This document shows positions 36,355 to 45,444 of a stretch of DNA of 64,000 nucleotides, one piece after another. How positions within the stretch are numbered: the first letter of the stretch is position 1; the number at the start of each line of letters is the position of its first letter. The notes below the pieces were generated by a model. The model had not been told where the DNA came from. It did not search any database and saw only the letters and a list, made by a program, of their open reading frames with translations. Source of the stretch: Selenomonadales bacterium 4137-cl (GTDB taxonomy: Bacteria > Bacillota > Negativicutes > Sporomusales > UBA7701); assembly GCA_032334055.1 (NCBI GenBank), contig JAUOZS010000001.1, positions 3,057,501 to 3,121,500 on the forward strand, in the 5' to 3' direction. Position numbers and translations under genes: made by a program.

Positions 36355-38001
36355 TCAGTCCCCCACCCGCGAGCGGTCCTGCGCCCCGTAAACTTTAGGC
36401 CGCGACCCCATCAACGGCATCGGCACGCGCACCAGCTTGTCCTGCATATCCTCCGCCAGCGTCACGTCGAACAGCCCGCCCAGGAAAGACTCGCCGAAGC
36501 TGCGCAGACTGCACATATGAATGATGATCGCCAGATAAGCCAGCACCAGCCCGTAAAAGCCCAGCACCGCCGCGGCGACGACCGTCGGGATCCGCAGCCA
36601 GCGCAGCGCCAGTCCCAGGTTGTAAGACGGCATGGTATATGACGCGATCGCCGTGCCGGCCGTGGCGACGACCAGCAGCGCGTTCACGATGCCCGCCTGC
36701 ACGATCGTCGTACCGATGACGAAGCCGCCGACGATGCTCGCCGCCGGCGAGATCTTCTGCGGCAGGCGCAGCACCGCCTCCTGGAAAAGCTCCAGGATGA
36801 TCTCCATGATAACGACCTCCATGAACGCCGGATAAGGCGTCCGCGCCCTCAGCTCCGCTACGCTGATCGCCAGCGTCGTCGGCAGCATCCCCGGGTTGTA
36901 CGACACGATCGCCACATACAGCGCCGGCAGAAAGGTGCCCAGCGCCGCCGCGGCGTAGCGGGACACCCTGATCAGGCTGGCGACCGCCGGCTGGACGGTG
37001 AAATCCTCGACGCTCTGCAGCAGCGACGGCAGCGTGCAGGGCACGATGATCGCGTGGGGCGTGTTGTCCACGATCAGCCCCACCCGCCCCTCGTAGATCG
37101 AGATCAAAAAAGTGTCCGGGCGCTCGGTCACATGCGTCTGCGGGAAAGGCGACCAGGGATGGTCGATGATGAACTCCTCCACCTGGGCGGACAGCATTAT
37201 CTCGTCGATCCTTATATTGCCTATCCGGCGCTCGACCTCGGCCACCAGCCCCGGCTTGACGATATCGGCGGCGTACACCAGCGCCAAAGCCGTCTGCGTG
37301 CGCGCCCCGATCTGCAGGATCCGCACCTTGATGTTGGCGTCCCGCGCCCGCCGCCGGAGGAGGGCGACATTGTCTTTGAGCGTCTCCGTGAACGCGTCGT
37401 GCGGGCCGCGGGCCACCGACTCCGCCTTCGGTTCCTCGACGCCGCGCTTGACATGCTCGACCGCCCCGACCACGAGCCCCTCGGCGCTACCGTCCGCCAG
37501 CAGCAGCCCGTTGCCGGTCAGCACCTCCTCCACCGCGGCGCCGGCGCCGCCGGCGACACTGACCGCCGCGGCGGTCAGCACCCGGCCGGCCACCGCGCGC
37601 GCGTCGCCTAGCCGTCCCGGCCCGTCCGCCGCCAGCAACGGCCCGATCACCTGCTCTTCCAGCCGCTCGGTGTCGGTCATCCCCTCCAGATAGACAAGCA
37701 GCCAGCCCTTGCCGCCCGCCGTGAAATTTCTGAACTTCACATCGTCGCAATCCTGGAACGCCTGCCGCAGCAAGCGCTCGTTCTCCGCCAGCTTCGTCGT
37801 GAAAATGAACGGCTCGCCCGGCGGCGCAGCCACCTTCCTCAGCCGGTCGGCGACCAGCGCCATGCGGTCGACGACCTCCCGGCTGTCCGCCAGCAGCCTC
37901 TTCAACTCCCGCAGCCGCCCGGCCGCCGCAGCCAGCGACGCCGGTGCGAAGCTCGCCGACAGCCGGAGGATGTCGCCGCCCCGCCTTCTTACTCTACCCA
38001 T
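36355..38001 (-). CDS. Spore germination protein, GerA-type
   Basis: A 548-residue protein. The N-terminal half is cytoplasmic (KNFTAGGKGWLLVYLEGMTD-like strand, read here as RNFTAGGKGWLLVYLEGMTD, and EGRVGLIVDNTPHAIIVPCTLPS). The C-terminal half has five or so membrane helices with RTPYPAFMEVVIMEIILELFQEA and the conserved QKISPAASIVGGFVIGTTIVQAGIV region. GerA subunits form the oligomeric ion channel of the receptor. First gene of the tricistron; a sigma-G-like promoter is upstream. Confidence 0.94.
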   Translation of the reverse strand: MGRVRRRGGDILRLSASFAPASLAAAAGRLRELKRLLADSREVVDRMALVADRLRKVAAPPGEPFIFTTKLAENERLLRQAFQDCDDVKFRNFTAGGKGWLLVYLEGMTDTERLEEQVIGPLLAADGPGRLGDARAVAGRVLTAAAVSVAGGAGAAVEEVLTGNGLLLADGSAEGLVVGAVEHVKRGVEEPKAESVARGPHDAFTETLKDNVALLRRRARDANIKVRILQIGARTQTALALVYAADIVKPGLVAEVERRIGNIRIDEIMLSAQVEEFIIDHPWSPFPQTHVTERPDTFLISIYEGRVGLIVDNTPHAIIVPCTLPSLLQSVEDFTVQPAVASLIRVSRYAAAALGTFLPALYVAIVSYNPGMLPTTLAISVAELRARTPYPAFMEVVIMEIILELFQEAVLRLPQKISPAASIVGGFVIGTTIVQAGIVNALLVVATAGTAIASYTMPSYNLGLALRWLRIPTVVAAAVLGFYGLVLAYLAIIIHMCSLRSFGESFLGGLFDVTLAEDMQDKLVRVPMPLMGSRPKVYGAQDRSRVGD

Positions 38002-38039
38002 CGTCCGACCTCACCGTCCCCGCCCCCTCATACACGTCT

Positions 38040-38069
38040 TAGTCTCCCAAACCCCCTCCCCCGGTATAC
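38040..38069 (-). promoter_or_regulatory. Sigma-G-like promoter of the ger operon
   Basis: Minus strand GTATA (38065-38069), 18 bp, GAGACTA (38040-38046). Compared with CATNMTA the -10 has two mismatches, but the spacing is exact and ger operons are forespore genes in B. subtilis. Confidence 0.45.
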
Positions 38070-38082
38070 GGCCTCCCGCCAA

Positions 38083-38112
38083 AAGGGCGGCCGGATCGCT
38101 CCGGCCGCCCTT
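38083..38112 (-). terminator. Terminator of the first spoIID-like gene
   Basis: Thirteen-bp stem AAGGGCGGCCGGA / TCCGGCCGCCCTT with a 4-nt loop, followed on the minus strand by TTGG. It lies 2 bp past the stop. Confidence 0.85.
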
Positions 38113-38114
38113 CA

Positions 38115-39068
38115 TCACTGCCACCTCTTCTCCACCGTGATCCCCTTGAAATAATGGCTCACGATATCCTCGGGTTTCTTGCCCTCCTTGGCCATCTTAT
38201 TGGCGCCCCACTGCGACATGCCCACCCCGTGGCCGTAACCCTTGCCGCTGAACGCCACCTTGTCGCCCTCGACACTCACCTTATCGAGCAGCATCGACTT
38301 CAGCTCGGTGCTGCCGATCTGCACCCGGAAATCGGGGGCCGAAACCTTGACATTCTTATTGAACACCAGCTCCGTCGCCCGGCCCGACGGCCCCTTCTGA
38401 CCGATCTCCACGCTGTCGACCGACGACACCTTCTGGCCCATCTTGCTCAGCGCGGCCATGACCTCCTGCTTGCTGAAAGACGCCGTCCAGTTCTTCACAT
38501 CCGCCGGCGCCAGGTCGTCGGGCGACTGCACCGACTGGATGTAAGGCGGCTCCGCCTCGCGGAAATTCAGCCCCTCCTTGGCGGTCGCGGTGATGCCGCC
38601 GGCCGAGGCGTGGAACCAGGTGCGGATCGGCTTGCCCTGGTAAACCGCCACCATCCCCCGCGTCATCTCCACCGCCTTCTTCACATTATCGTTCACATCC
38701 TTGGCGTTATAAGCCTGAAACTCCTTGATATCCGTCGACGCCTGAGTGCCGCGGGCCGGCACGCCCCCCTTGCTCTCCATCTCCTCCAGCGTGAACGTCC
38801 GGGCCACGATCGCCTGAGCGGCCAACGCCTCCACCGGCCAATCCGACTTCATCTCCCCGGCGACCACCCCGGCGATATAATCCTCCATCTTCATTGTCTT
38901 CTTCTCGCCCGTCTCATGCATATACACCGAGATCTGCGGCTCGGCCCCCTGCGCGGCCTGCTGCTGCCCGCCGGGCTTCTTCTGCGGCGCCTTGAACATC
39001 GAACAGCCGGCGGCCACCAAAGCTGCCGCAAGCACCATGGTGAGAATGACGAACCATCGTTTACCCAT
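38115..39068 (-). CDS. SpoIID/LytB-domain lipoprotein 1
   Basis: A 317-residue exported protein with lipobox VAAGC. SpoIID is a lytic transglycosylase that trims peptidoglycan during engulfment. The domain starts at YIAGVVAGEMKSDWPVEALAAQA with the catalytic glutamate, and ends with GYGHGVGMSQWGANKMA. ATG 39068 follows GGAAGGAGGC. A paralogue lies at 61690-62709. Which one is the engulfment SpoIID is not clear, as neither has the spoIIQ/spoIIID neighbours. Confidence 0.85.
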   Translation of the reverse strand: MGKRWFVILTMVLAAALVAAGCSMFKAPQKKPGGQQQAAQGAEPQISVYMHETGEKKTMKMEDYIAGVVAGEMKSDWPVEALAAQAIVARTFTLEEMESKGGVPARGTQASTDIKEFQAYNAKDVNDNVKKAVEMTRGMVAVYQGKPIRTWFHASAGGITATAKEGLNFREAEPPYIQSVQSPDDLAPADVKNWTASFSKQEVMAALSKMGQKVSSVDSVEIGQKGPSGRATELVFNKNVKVSAPDFRVQIGSTELKSMLLDKVSVEGDKVAFSGKGYGHGVGMSQWGANKMAKEGKKPEDIVSHYFKGITVEKRWQ

Positions 39069-39092
39069 CGCTGTGCCTCCTTCCGTTTCCCT

Positions 39093-39123
39093 TAGTATTA
39101 CAGCGCCGGGTGGCATACTATAC
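39093..39123 (-). promoter_or_regulatory. Sigma-F/G-like promoter of spoIID-like gene 1
   Basis: Minus strand GTATA (39119-39123), 19 bp, AATACTA (39093-39099). The -10 matches the pattern seen elsewhere in the window, and the spacing is one base longer. Confidence 0.4.
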
Positions 39124-39254
39124 AGCAGGATATCCCCATAGCCGCCCCGAATACTTACCCAAAGCCCCGGTTACAAATAACAGGCAGACCGCTCGCAAAG
39201 CCCTTCGTTTCACCGACGGCGCTTGACCAACGGCTGCTACAAGGAGGCAAAGAC

Positions 39255-39710
39255 ATGTTCACCAAAATCCTCGTTCCCACCGACGGATCGGACATGGCCC
39301 TGCACGCCGCCAAAGTGGCGCGGGCGGTGGCGGAAAAATTCGGCGGCGACGTCACCATCGTCCATATCGTTCAGAACTACTATGCCCTCCCCGCCTTCAG
39401 CATGCCCGACACGGTCGCCATCCCCCTGTCCGTGATGCAGGACCTCGAAACCACCGGCAAATCCATCCTCGCCAAAACCGAGCAAATCTTCGCCGGCTTC
39501 GAGGGCAAAGTAACCTCCAGGCTGGAATACGGCCCTCCCGGAAAACAGCTCGTCGACATGGTCGTGGACGAAGGTTACTCGCTCGTCGTCATGGGCCGCC
39601 GCGGCCTCAGCGGCGTCACCGGCCTCCTCCTCGGCAGCGTCAGCAACCACCTTGTCCACTACGCCCCCTGTCCCGTCCTGATCATCAAAGGCACCGAACC
39701 TGTCGACTAA
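39255..39710 (+). CDS. Universal stress protein UspA family
   Basis: A 151-residue cytoplasmic protein. It starts with ILVPTDGSDMALHAAKVA (nucleotide-binding aspartate). The ATP-binding signature G-x2-G-x9-G-S-x is present in GRRGLSGVTGLLLGSVSN. Perfect AAGGAGGC before the ATG. Monocistronic with its own terminator, and one of the few plus-strand genes in this region. The stress sensed is unknown. Confidence 0.93.
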   Translation: MFTKILVPTDGSDMALHAAKVARAVAEKFGGDVTIVHIVQNYYALPAFSMPDTVAIPLSVMQDLETTGKSILAKTEQIFAGFEGKVTSRLEYGPPGKQLVDMVVDEGYSLVVMGRRGLSGVTGLLLGSVSNHLVHYAPCPVLIIKGTEPVD

Positions 39711-39740
39711 CCGGAGTTAACACCCCTTCCGCACAACGAC

Positions 39741-39773
39741 AAAAGGCTTCGCGTGTAAACGCGAAGCCTTTTT
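39741..39773 (+). terminator. Bidirectional terminator between usp and the glycosyltransferase gene
   Basis: Stem AAAAGGCTTCGCGT / ACGCGAAGCCTTTTT with a 4-nt loop. It ends usp on the plus strand and lies against the stop of the convergent gene at 39774. Confidence 0.9.
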
Positions 39774-40934
39774 CTATACCCTTCGCACCCCCGCCGCGGC
39801 GCCCCGGCGGGCCGCCAGGCGGCTGCCGATGATGCCCGCCGCGACGCTGGCCGCCCATGGATGCCCCAGGCCGCGGGCCCGCCCGCGCATCTCCTCCAGC
39901 TCCTGCGGCCTTGCCAGCAGCCCGGCCACCATCGCGCCCGCGTCCCTGGCGTCGGCCAGCAGCACCGCCGCCCCCCTATCCACCAGATAAGCGGCGTTAT
40001 CCTCCTCCTGGCCGGGCAGCGGGCTGATCAGCACCATCGGCAGCCCCGCCGACAGCCCCTCGCTGACCGTCAAAGCCCCCGGCTTGGTTATCAGCAGATC
40101 GGCGGCCGCCATCAGCTCCCTCACCCTGCGGGTATACCCCAGGGCGACGATATAATGGCGGGAAGCTGCGGCGATGGCCCGCAACTCCCGCCGCAGCTCG
40201 GCGTTGCGGCCGGCGACGACCACAATCTGCAGCCCCCCGCCGACACCGTCCAGGCTGCGCACCGCGTCGGCCACCGGCCCGATCCCCAGGCCGCCCCCCA
40301 TTATCAGCACCGTAGGCTGCAGGGCGGCAAGCCCCAGTTCGCGCATTGCCGCAGAGCGGTCCGGCTGCCGGCCGAAGCTTACGTCGATGGGAATTCCCGT
40401 CGGGCAGATCCGCTCCGCCGGCACCCCCTGTCGCACCAGCTCGTTTCTCGTCTCGCCGGCCGCCACGAAATACAGGTCCACCTCATCGTACACCCATAGC
40501 GGGTGGGCGCTGAAATCGGTGACCACCCCCACCAGCGGCGCGTCGAGCAGCCCCTTGCGGCGGAGATACGCGGCCGCCCCGCAAGGGAAAGGGTGGGTGA
40601 AAATAATCAGATCCGGTCGGTACCGGAAATAAAGCCGCCGCATACTGCGCTTCATCGCCTTCGCCAGCAGGGTCTGAACCACCGGCAGCTGATGCGTCTG
40701 CGACCAGCGGTACAACAGGTCGTACACCTGCGGCGACACGCTTATCATCTTAAGGTACGTCTCCTTAAGCAGCGCATTCAGGTAGGAATTCTCCTCCCCC
40801 ATGAAATCGGCGATCGTGACGCGCACACCGGGATATCGCTCCCCGATCTCCGCGCCGACCGCCCTGGCCGCCTGGTCATGCCCGGCGCCCACGGAAGCGG
40901 TCACGATCAGAACATTTTCGAACGGCAGCGCCAT
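39774..40934 (-). CDS. Glycosyltransferase of the MGDG synthase / UgtP type
   Basis: A 386-residue GT28-type enzyme, likely transferring a sugar to diacylglycerol at the cytoplasmic membrane face. The N-terminal MGDG-synthase domain has VSVGAGHDQAARA-like TASVGAGHDQAARA and FMGEENSYLN. The C-terminal nucleotide-sugar domain has IMGGGLGIGP, LGYTRRVRELMAAADLLITKPG and LSAGLPMVL. The ATG follows GAGGTGA. It is inserted in the sporulation synteny block and could make glycolipid. Confidence 0.85.
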   Translation of the reverse strand: MALPFENVLIVTASVGAGHDQAARAVGAEIGERYPGVRVTIADFMGEENSYLNALLKETYLKMISVSPQVYDLLYRWSQTHQLPVVQTLLAKAMKRSMRRLYFRYRPDLIIFTHPFPCGAAAYLRRKGLLDAPLVGVVTDFSAHPLWVYDEVDLYFVAAGETRNELVRQGVPAERICPTGIPIDVSFGRQPDRSAAMRELGLAALQPTVLIMGGGLGIGPVADAVRSLDGVGGGLQIVVVAGRNAELRRELRAIAAASRHYIVALGYTRRVRELMAAADLLITKPGALTVSEGLSAGLPMVLISPLPGQEEDNAAYLVDRGAAVLLADARDAGAMVAGLLARPQELEEMRGRARGLGHPWAASVAAGIIGSRLAARRGAAAGVRRV

Positions 40935-41076
40935 TTTCGCATCACCTCGGCAGCAAATCGTCAACAACTATATTACCACACCGCCAGCGGCCTTTTGAAG
41001 ACCTGACGGCCATGTCGCGCTATATCCTATAATATAAACCGCCGGTCCGTTTTTATCATCCGCCGGCAACCAAAAA

Positions 41077-41144
41077 GCCGCCCTGGCGAGGCGGCCATTA
41101 TTTTTTGGCGGGCGACGAAAAAACCGGGGTATTACCCCGGTTTT
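41077..41144 (-). terminator. Tandem terminators downstream of hup
   Basis: First on the minus strand: stem AAACCGGGGT / ACCCCGGTTT (41121-41143) then TTTTTTCG. Second: GCCGCC / GGCGGC (41077-41095) followed by TTTTTGG. Together they close the mfd-to-hup run before the glycosyltransferase gene. Confidence 0.8.
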
Positions 41145-41161
41145 GCTCTATATATTGCTGT

Positions 41162-41440
41162 TTACTTCTTGTTTACGCTGTCTTTGAGGCCTTTGCCAGC
41201 TTTGAAGACCGGAGTTGCGGAAGCAGGAATGGTGATTTCCTTGCCGGTCTGCGGGTTACGGCCCTTCCTAGCGCCACGAGCCTTCACTTCGAAAGTACCA
41301 AAACCGATGACCTGAACCTTGTCCTTTTTCGCGAGAGCTTCTTCGACACTGGCGAACAGAGCGTTGATAGCTTTCTCGGCGTCCTTCTTGGTCATCGCGG
41401 CCTTTTCGGCGACGCTAGCAACCAATTCAGTTTTATTCAC
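41162..41440 (-). CDS. hup: DNA-binding protein HU
   Basis: A 92-residue histone-like dimer that bends DNA. MNKTELVASVAEKAAMTKKDAEKA at the N-terminus (quoted as one helix pair) and the beta-arm signature GFGTFEVKARGARKGRNPQTG. GTG start at 41440, 8 bp after AAGGAGG. It sits between mazG and the position of yabP, where B. subtilis has yabO. Confidence 0.96.
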   Translation of the reverse strand: MNKTELVASVAEKAAMTKKDAEKAINALFASVEEALAKKDKVQVIGFGTFEVKARGARKGRNPQTGKEITIPASATPVFKAGKGLKDSVNKK

Positions 41441-41536
41441 AATCTCTTCCTCCTTGTCAATATTGGTTACTTTTAGCATTATTCGCTACAGGTCTATTTA
41501 TTCCTCCTCTCACCAAAAATATTTGTCAAAAATTCC

Positions 41537-43003
41537 TTATTTTTCTGCGTTTTTCGGCCTTTTTGCCTCGTTCCAAAGGTCATCGAGCTGTTCTATTGTC
41601 ATTTCTTTCCATTTAAGGCCCCGTTCCTTCACATAAGCCTCTATGTAAGCGAACCGGCGAACGAACTTATTGTTGGTCGCGTTAAGGGCCGTTTCCGGGT
41701 CGATATCCAAAAACCTGGCCAGATTGACCACGCTGAACAGCACATCGCCCAGTTCCCCCTCCGTCATCGCTTTGTCCCCGGCGGCGACGGCCTCCCTCAG
41801 CTCTGCCAGCTCTTCAGATATCTTGTCCCACACCGGGGCGGCGCTATTCCAGTCGAAGCCCACTTTCGCCGCCTTCGCCTGCAGCTTGAACGCCTTCAGC
41901 AGGCTGGGCAGCCCGCCCGGCACCCCGTCAAGCGCGCCCGGGCGTTCCCCGGGATGCTCGCGCCGCTTGATCTGCTCCCAGTTGACAATAACCTCGGCGG
42001 CGTCGCGCACCGTAATATCGCCGAACACATGGGGGTGGCGGCGAACCATCTTCTCCGTCACTGTATCGACCACATCCTGCATCGAAAACTCGCCGCATTC
42101 CTCGGCGATGCGGGCGTGGAAAACGATCTGCAGCAGCAGGTCGCCCAACTCCTCGCACAGCTTGTCCGCGTCGGCGAGCTCGATAGCCTCCAGCACCTCG
42201 TAAACCTCTTCAACGATATAACGCCGCAGCGACGGATGGCTCTGCTCCAGATCCCACACACAGCCGCCGGGAGAGCGCAGCCTGGCCATCACATCGACTA
42301 GCGGGTCGAGGCTGAACGCCGCGGCCCGCCGCGGCGGCGCCGGCACGTACACGCTCGTCAGGTGGTCGATCGCCGGCAGGCGGTCAAGCTCGTACAGAGG
42401 CAGCGTCCTTATCTCCTCATCGGCCAGACCGAGATTGCGGACCACCGTCACCGCAAAATCGTCCGGATATATATCCATCAGGCTCAGCTTGGCCTCCGAA
42501 GCCACGCGGCCGTTATACACCTGGGTCACGACCAGCGCCGTACCAAGGTCGGGCGGCAACTTCGCGATATCGGCGGCGTCCGTCACCGTCAGCCCCGTCA
42601 CCGGATCGAGCCCCAGGCGCGCGTAAAGCAGGTCGAGAAAACTCATCGCCGGCAGCACCGTAACGCCTATCCCCGCAGCCGCCGCGGTCTCGCGGATCAG
42701 GACCACCGTCCTCTCCGCCACCGCCGGGCTGCCCGGCACGGCGTACACCACCCGGCCCGCCTCCCGGGCCCTGGCGACCACCTCAGCGGTTATCGCCGCG
42801 TACACGGCGTCGAAAGTCGCGTGCCGCTCATACAAACTGTCGAAACTCGTAAAAGCAATGCCCCGTTCTTCAAGGCCGGCGACCGCCGGATGACGGGCGG
42901 TGCGCAGACAGAGCGGCGGCCGCGACTCCAGCAGCGCCAGCGTCTGGGCCGTTATCAGGCCGAAGTCCCCCGGTCCGAGACCGATGATGACGATTTCTCC
43001 CAT
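41537..43003 (-). CDS. mazG: Tetrapyrrole methylase-MazG fusion (YabN type)
   Basis: A 488-residue protein with two domains. Residues about 1-220 are a SAM-dependent tetrapyrrole (corrin/porphyrin) methylase-like domain (IVIIGLGPGDFGLITAQT, AVPGSPAVAERTV). Residues about 235-480 hold two MazG nucleotide-pyrophosphohydrolase units, the first with SLRRYIVEEVYEVLEAIE and ELGDLLLQIVFHA, the second with ISEELAELREAV and ELGDVLFSVVNLARF. It removes non-canonical NTPs. The spoVB-type stop is 1 bp upstream. Confidence 0.95.
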   Translation of the reverse strand: MGEIVIIGLGPGDFGLITAQTLALLESRPPLCLRTARHPAVAGLEERGIAFTSFDSLYERHATFDAVYAAITAEVVARAREAGRVVYAVPGSPAVAERTVVLIRETAAAAGIGVTVLPAMSFLDLLYARLGLDPVTGLTVTDAADIAKLPPDLGTALVVTQVYNGRVASEAKLSLMDIYPDDFAVTVVRNLGLADEEIRTLPLYELDRLPAIDHLTSVYVPAPPRRAAAFSLDPLVDVMARLRSPGGCVWDLEQSHPSLRRYIVEEVYEVLEAIELADADKLCEELGDLLLQIVFHARIAEECGEFSMQDVVDTVTEKMVRRHPHVFGDITVRDAAEVIVNWEQIKRREHPGERPGALDGVPGGLPSLLKAFKLQAKAAKVGFDWNSAAPVWDKISEELAELREAVAAGDKAMTEGELGDVLFSVVNLARFLDIDPETALNATNNKFVRRFAYIEAYVKERGLKWKEMTIEQLDDLWNEAKRPKNAEK

Positions 43004-43004
43004 A

Positions 43005-44615
43005 TCAGCTCCTCAGCAATCTGAGCGCCCTCAGGATAGCCGCAAGCTGCGCGCCGACCCTCGGCACCCTTTCTATATCCCGCTGGGTAACGCCGCCGGT
43101 CACGAGCTGCACCAGGCCGTAAACCGTACCGCCGATCACCACGGCCGCCAGCGTGGCGAGCGTATTGTGCGTCAGCAGGGCCATCACCTCGTGGTAAGTC
43201 AGCAGCACCGCGCCGCCCATCACGGCGGCGGCGAACGAAGTACGCAGCGTATCCTTTACATCGATGGCGAACCCGACATAGCGGTAAACGAAATACATAT
43301 TGAGCAGCGCCGCCACGCCGAAATCGGCGTTCGTCGCCCACGCCGCGCCCTTGATGCCTAAAGCCGGCATCGCGGTCAGCGTCCAGCCCAGCACCACCTT
43401 GAACCCGGCCGACACCAACATATTGATAACCGGCACCGCCGTGCGGCCGAGCCCCTGCAGCACCCCCGTAGTCACCTGGTGGATGCCGAGGAGAAAAATC
43501 CCCAAAGCGAGGATAGCGATCGACGAATCGGCGTTGGGCGTACCGAACAGCATCAGCGAAATCGGCCTCGCCAGCAGCCACATGCCCACAAAACTGGGAA
43601 TGGTAATGAGATTGGCGATCCGCATCGCCGTAGCCGTCCGCTGGTAAACGTGATGGAGATTGCGCAGCGCGAACGCCTCCGACACCGCCGGCACCAGGCT
43701 GGCCGCCAGCGAAGCCGTCAGAATTGTGGCCATGTTCACCAGCGGCACCGCCATCCCCGTCAGGTAGCCGAACAGCTCGGTCGACTGCTCGACGGTGTAG
43801 CCGGCCACCTCCAGTCGGGCCGGAACGATAAGCAGGTCAATATTGGACACCAGCGGCAGCATGATATTGGCCAACGACACCGGCAGAGCCAGGCGGGCGA
43901 TGCGGCCGATGATGCTCAGGCCCGACTCAGGCCTCGACGGCGGCTGGCCGTCCATCCGCGCCTGGAATTCCGGCCGTTTGCGCCAGAAAAAATAAACCAG
44001 AATCAGCAACCCGGCCGCCGCGCCGGGAGCCGCTCCGAAGCTGGCGCCGGCAGCGGCGAATTCGAGGCCGCTCGGCAGCAGCAGATATGCCAGCAGGATC
44101 ATCGTCACCACACGGAAAAGCTGCTCCACGATCTGCGAAATCGCCGTCGGCGTCATCATCTGCAAGCCCTGGAAATAGCCGCGGTAGCTCGACAGCACCG
44201 TCACGAAGAAAATGGCCGGCGCGAGAGCGGCGATAGCATAATAAGCCCGCGCGTCGCGGACAAACTGGTGCTCGATCAACCACCCGGCCCCGAACCACAA
44301 CAACAGGGTGAAAACCACCCCGGTAGCGGCCAGCACGACCAGCGAAATGCGGAAAACGCGGTTGGCGCCCCGCCAGTCGCCGAGGGCGACCTTCTCGGCG
44401 ACGATGATCGAAATCGCCACCGGGATGCCGGCCGAGGAAATACTCAGCGCCAGCAGATATATCGGGTAGGCCATCTGATAAAGACCGATGCCTTCGCCGC
44501 CCAGAAGGCGCGACAAAAGAATCCGGTTCACCGACCCGATCAGTTTGACCACGATACCGGCCACGGTCAATATAAGTGCGCCCCTCAGGAAGGTATCCTT
44601 GCTCAATGGCTTCAT
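43005..44615 (-). CDS. spoVB: Stage V sporulation protein B-like / MOP-superfamily flippase
   Basis: A 536-residue membrane protein with about 14 helices, of the MATE/MurJ-like oligosaccharide flippase type. N-terminal TFLRGALILTVAGIVVKLIGSVNRILLSRLLGGEGIGLYQMAYP motifs, read as separate parts (VVKLIGSVNRI and GGEGIGLYQMAYP), are typical of SpoVB. The likely role is translocating a cortex peptidoglycan precursor. ATG 44615 is chosen; the longer GTG start at 44663 lacks a ribosome site. The position between spoVT and mazG equals yabM of B. subtilis, so symbol use is by family, not proven orthology. Confidence 0.8.
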   Translation of the reverse strand: MKPLSKDTFLRGALILTVAGIVVKLIGSVNRILLSRLLGGEGIGLYQMAYPIYLLALSISSAGIPVAISIIVAEKVALGDWRGANRVFRISLVVLAATGVVFTLLLWFGAGWLIEHQFVRDARAYYAIAALAPAIFFVTVLSSYRGYFQGLQMMTPTAISQIVEQLFRVVTMILLAYLLLPSGLEFAAAGASFGAAPGAAAGLLILVYFFWRKRPEFQARMDGQPPSRPESGLSIIGRIARLALPVSLANIMLPLVSNIDLLIVPARLEVAGYTVEQSTELFGYLTGMAVPLVNMATILTASLAASLVPAVSEAFALRNLHHVYQRTATAMRIANLITIPSFVGMWLLARPISLMLFGTPNADSSIAILALGIFLLGIHQVTTGVLQGLGRTAVPVINMLVSAGFKVVLGWTLTAMPALGIKGAAWATNADFGVAALLNMYFVYRYVGFAIDVKDTLRTSFAAAVMGGAVLLTYHEVMALLTHNTLATLAAVVIGGTVYGLVQLVTGGVTQRDIERVPRVGAQLAAILRALRLLRS

Positions 44616-44735
44616 TCCTCTCGGATGCAGCCGCCCTTCGCAGACGAAGCGCGGCAAGTGCACATTATATTATAACAAAATATACTAGGACTTAAAACAC
44701 TTTCCAGCAAGATTGGCGCTGCCGCCCCAAATAGA

Positions 44736-44763
44736 AAAGTAGCGAACTAGGTCCGCTACTTTA
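44736..44763 (-). terminator. Terminator of spoVT
   Basis: Stem AAAGTAGCG / CGCTACTTT (44736-44763) with a 9-nt loop, followed on the minus strand by TCTATTT. It is 14 bp past the spoVT stop. Confidence 0.75.
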
Positions 44764-44777
44764 ATCGCTTTTTCGAT

Positions 44778-45347
44778 TCATTGCGACATCTGTTTGGCCA
44801 GAAAGCCGGCTGCAGTCTCGGCGAGCTTGACCTCCATATCGCCCATCTGCACGCCCTGTTCCTTGGAACAGATAATCACCGCCCCAATCGCGTCACCTTC
44901 CACGATAATCGGCGAAATCACCTCGGCGGTGAACTTGCACACCTCATCCTCGTCGCAGTCGGTCACACAGCCCTTGCAATGCTTGTATTCCCCGGGATTG
45001 TTTATCAGGGCCGTTTTCCGCTCCTCCATCACCTTCTCCACCGCAGGCCCCAGTGGTTTGCTGAGAAACTCCTTCTTCGACGCCCCAGCGACTGCAACGA
45101 CATTGTCCCGGTCAGCGATCAAAATTATATGTCCAATAGCGTCAAACAGCGAATCAGCATACTCCTTGGCGAAATCTCCCAGCTCACCGACCGGGGAATA
45201 CTTCTTGAGAATCACTTCCCCTTCGCGGTCGACATATATTTCGAGCGGGTCGCCTTCGCGAATGCGCAAGGTACGCCGAATCTCCTTCGGAATCACTACT
45301 CTGCCCAGATCATCAATCCTTCTGACTATCCCAGTCGCCTTCACCAT
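44778..45347 (-). CDS. spoVT: Stage V sporulation protein T (SpoVT)
   Basis: A 189-residue forespore transcription regulator. The N-terminal AbrB-type swapped-hairpin domain is GIVRRIDDLGRVVIPKEIRRTLRI and a GAF-like sensor domain follows, with CKGCVTDCDEDEVCKFTAEVI as a cysteine-containing insert. ATG 45347 has GGGGGGAT upstream. It is followed by spoVB, as in B. subtilis. A strong sigma-G-type promoter lies upstream, fitting its known control. Confidence 0.97.
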   Translation of the reverse strand: MVKATGIVRRIDDLGRVVIPKEIRRTLRIREGDPLEIYVDREGEVILKKYSPVGELGDFAKEYADSLFDAIGHIILIADRDNVVAVAGASKKEFLSKPLGPAVEKVMEERKTALINNPGEYKHCKGCVTDCDEDEVCKFTAEVISPIIVEGDAIGAVIICSKEQGVQMGDMEVKLAETAAGFLAKQMSQ

Positions 45348-45388
45348 TATCCCCCCTTTTCTACAGTATTTTACATTTCGTTCAGTGA

Positions 45389-45418
45389 TAGTATATATCC
45401 GCCTCACGGCTTTTATTC
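45389..45418 (-). promoter_or_regulatory. Sigma-G-type promoter of spoVT
   Basis: Minus strand GAATA (45414-45418), 18 bp, TATACTA (45389-45395). The -35 matches GMATR exactly and the -10 matches CATNMTA except for the first base. spoVT is sigma-G-dependent in B. subtilis. It lies between mfd and spoVT. Confidence 0.7.
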
Positions 45419-45444
45419 ATTACTCGCCGGGCAGAAAAAGAAAA

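Noticed and set aside
43005-44663. GTG at 44663 as the spoVB-like start
   Set aside because: No ribosome site before it, and the first 16 residues are not typical; ATG 44615 begins the conserved N-terminal helix.
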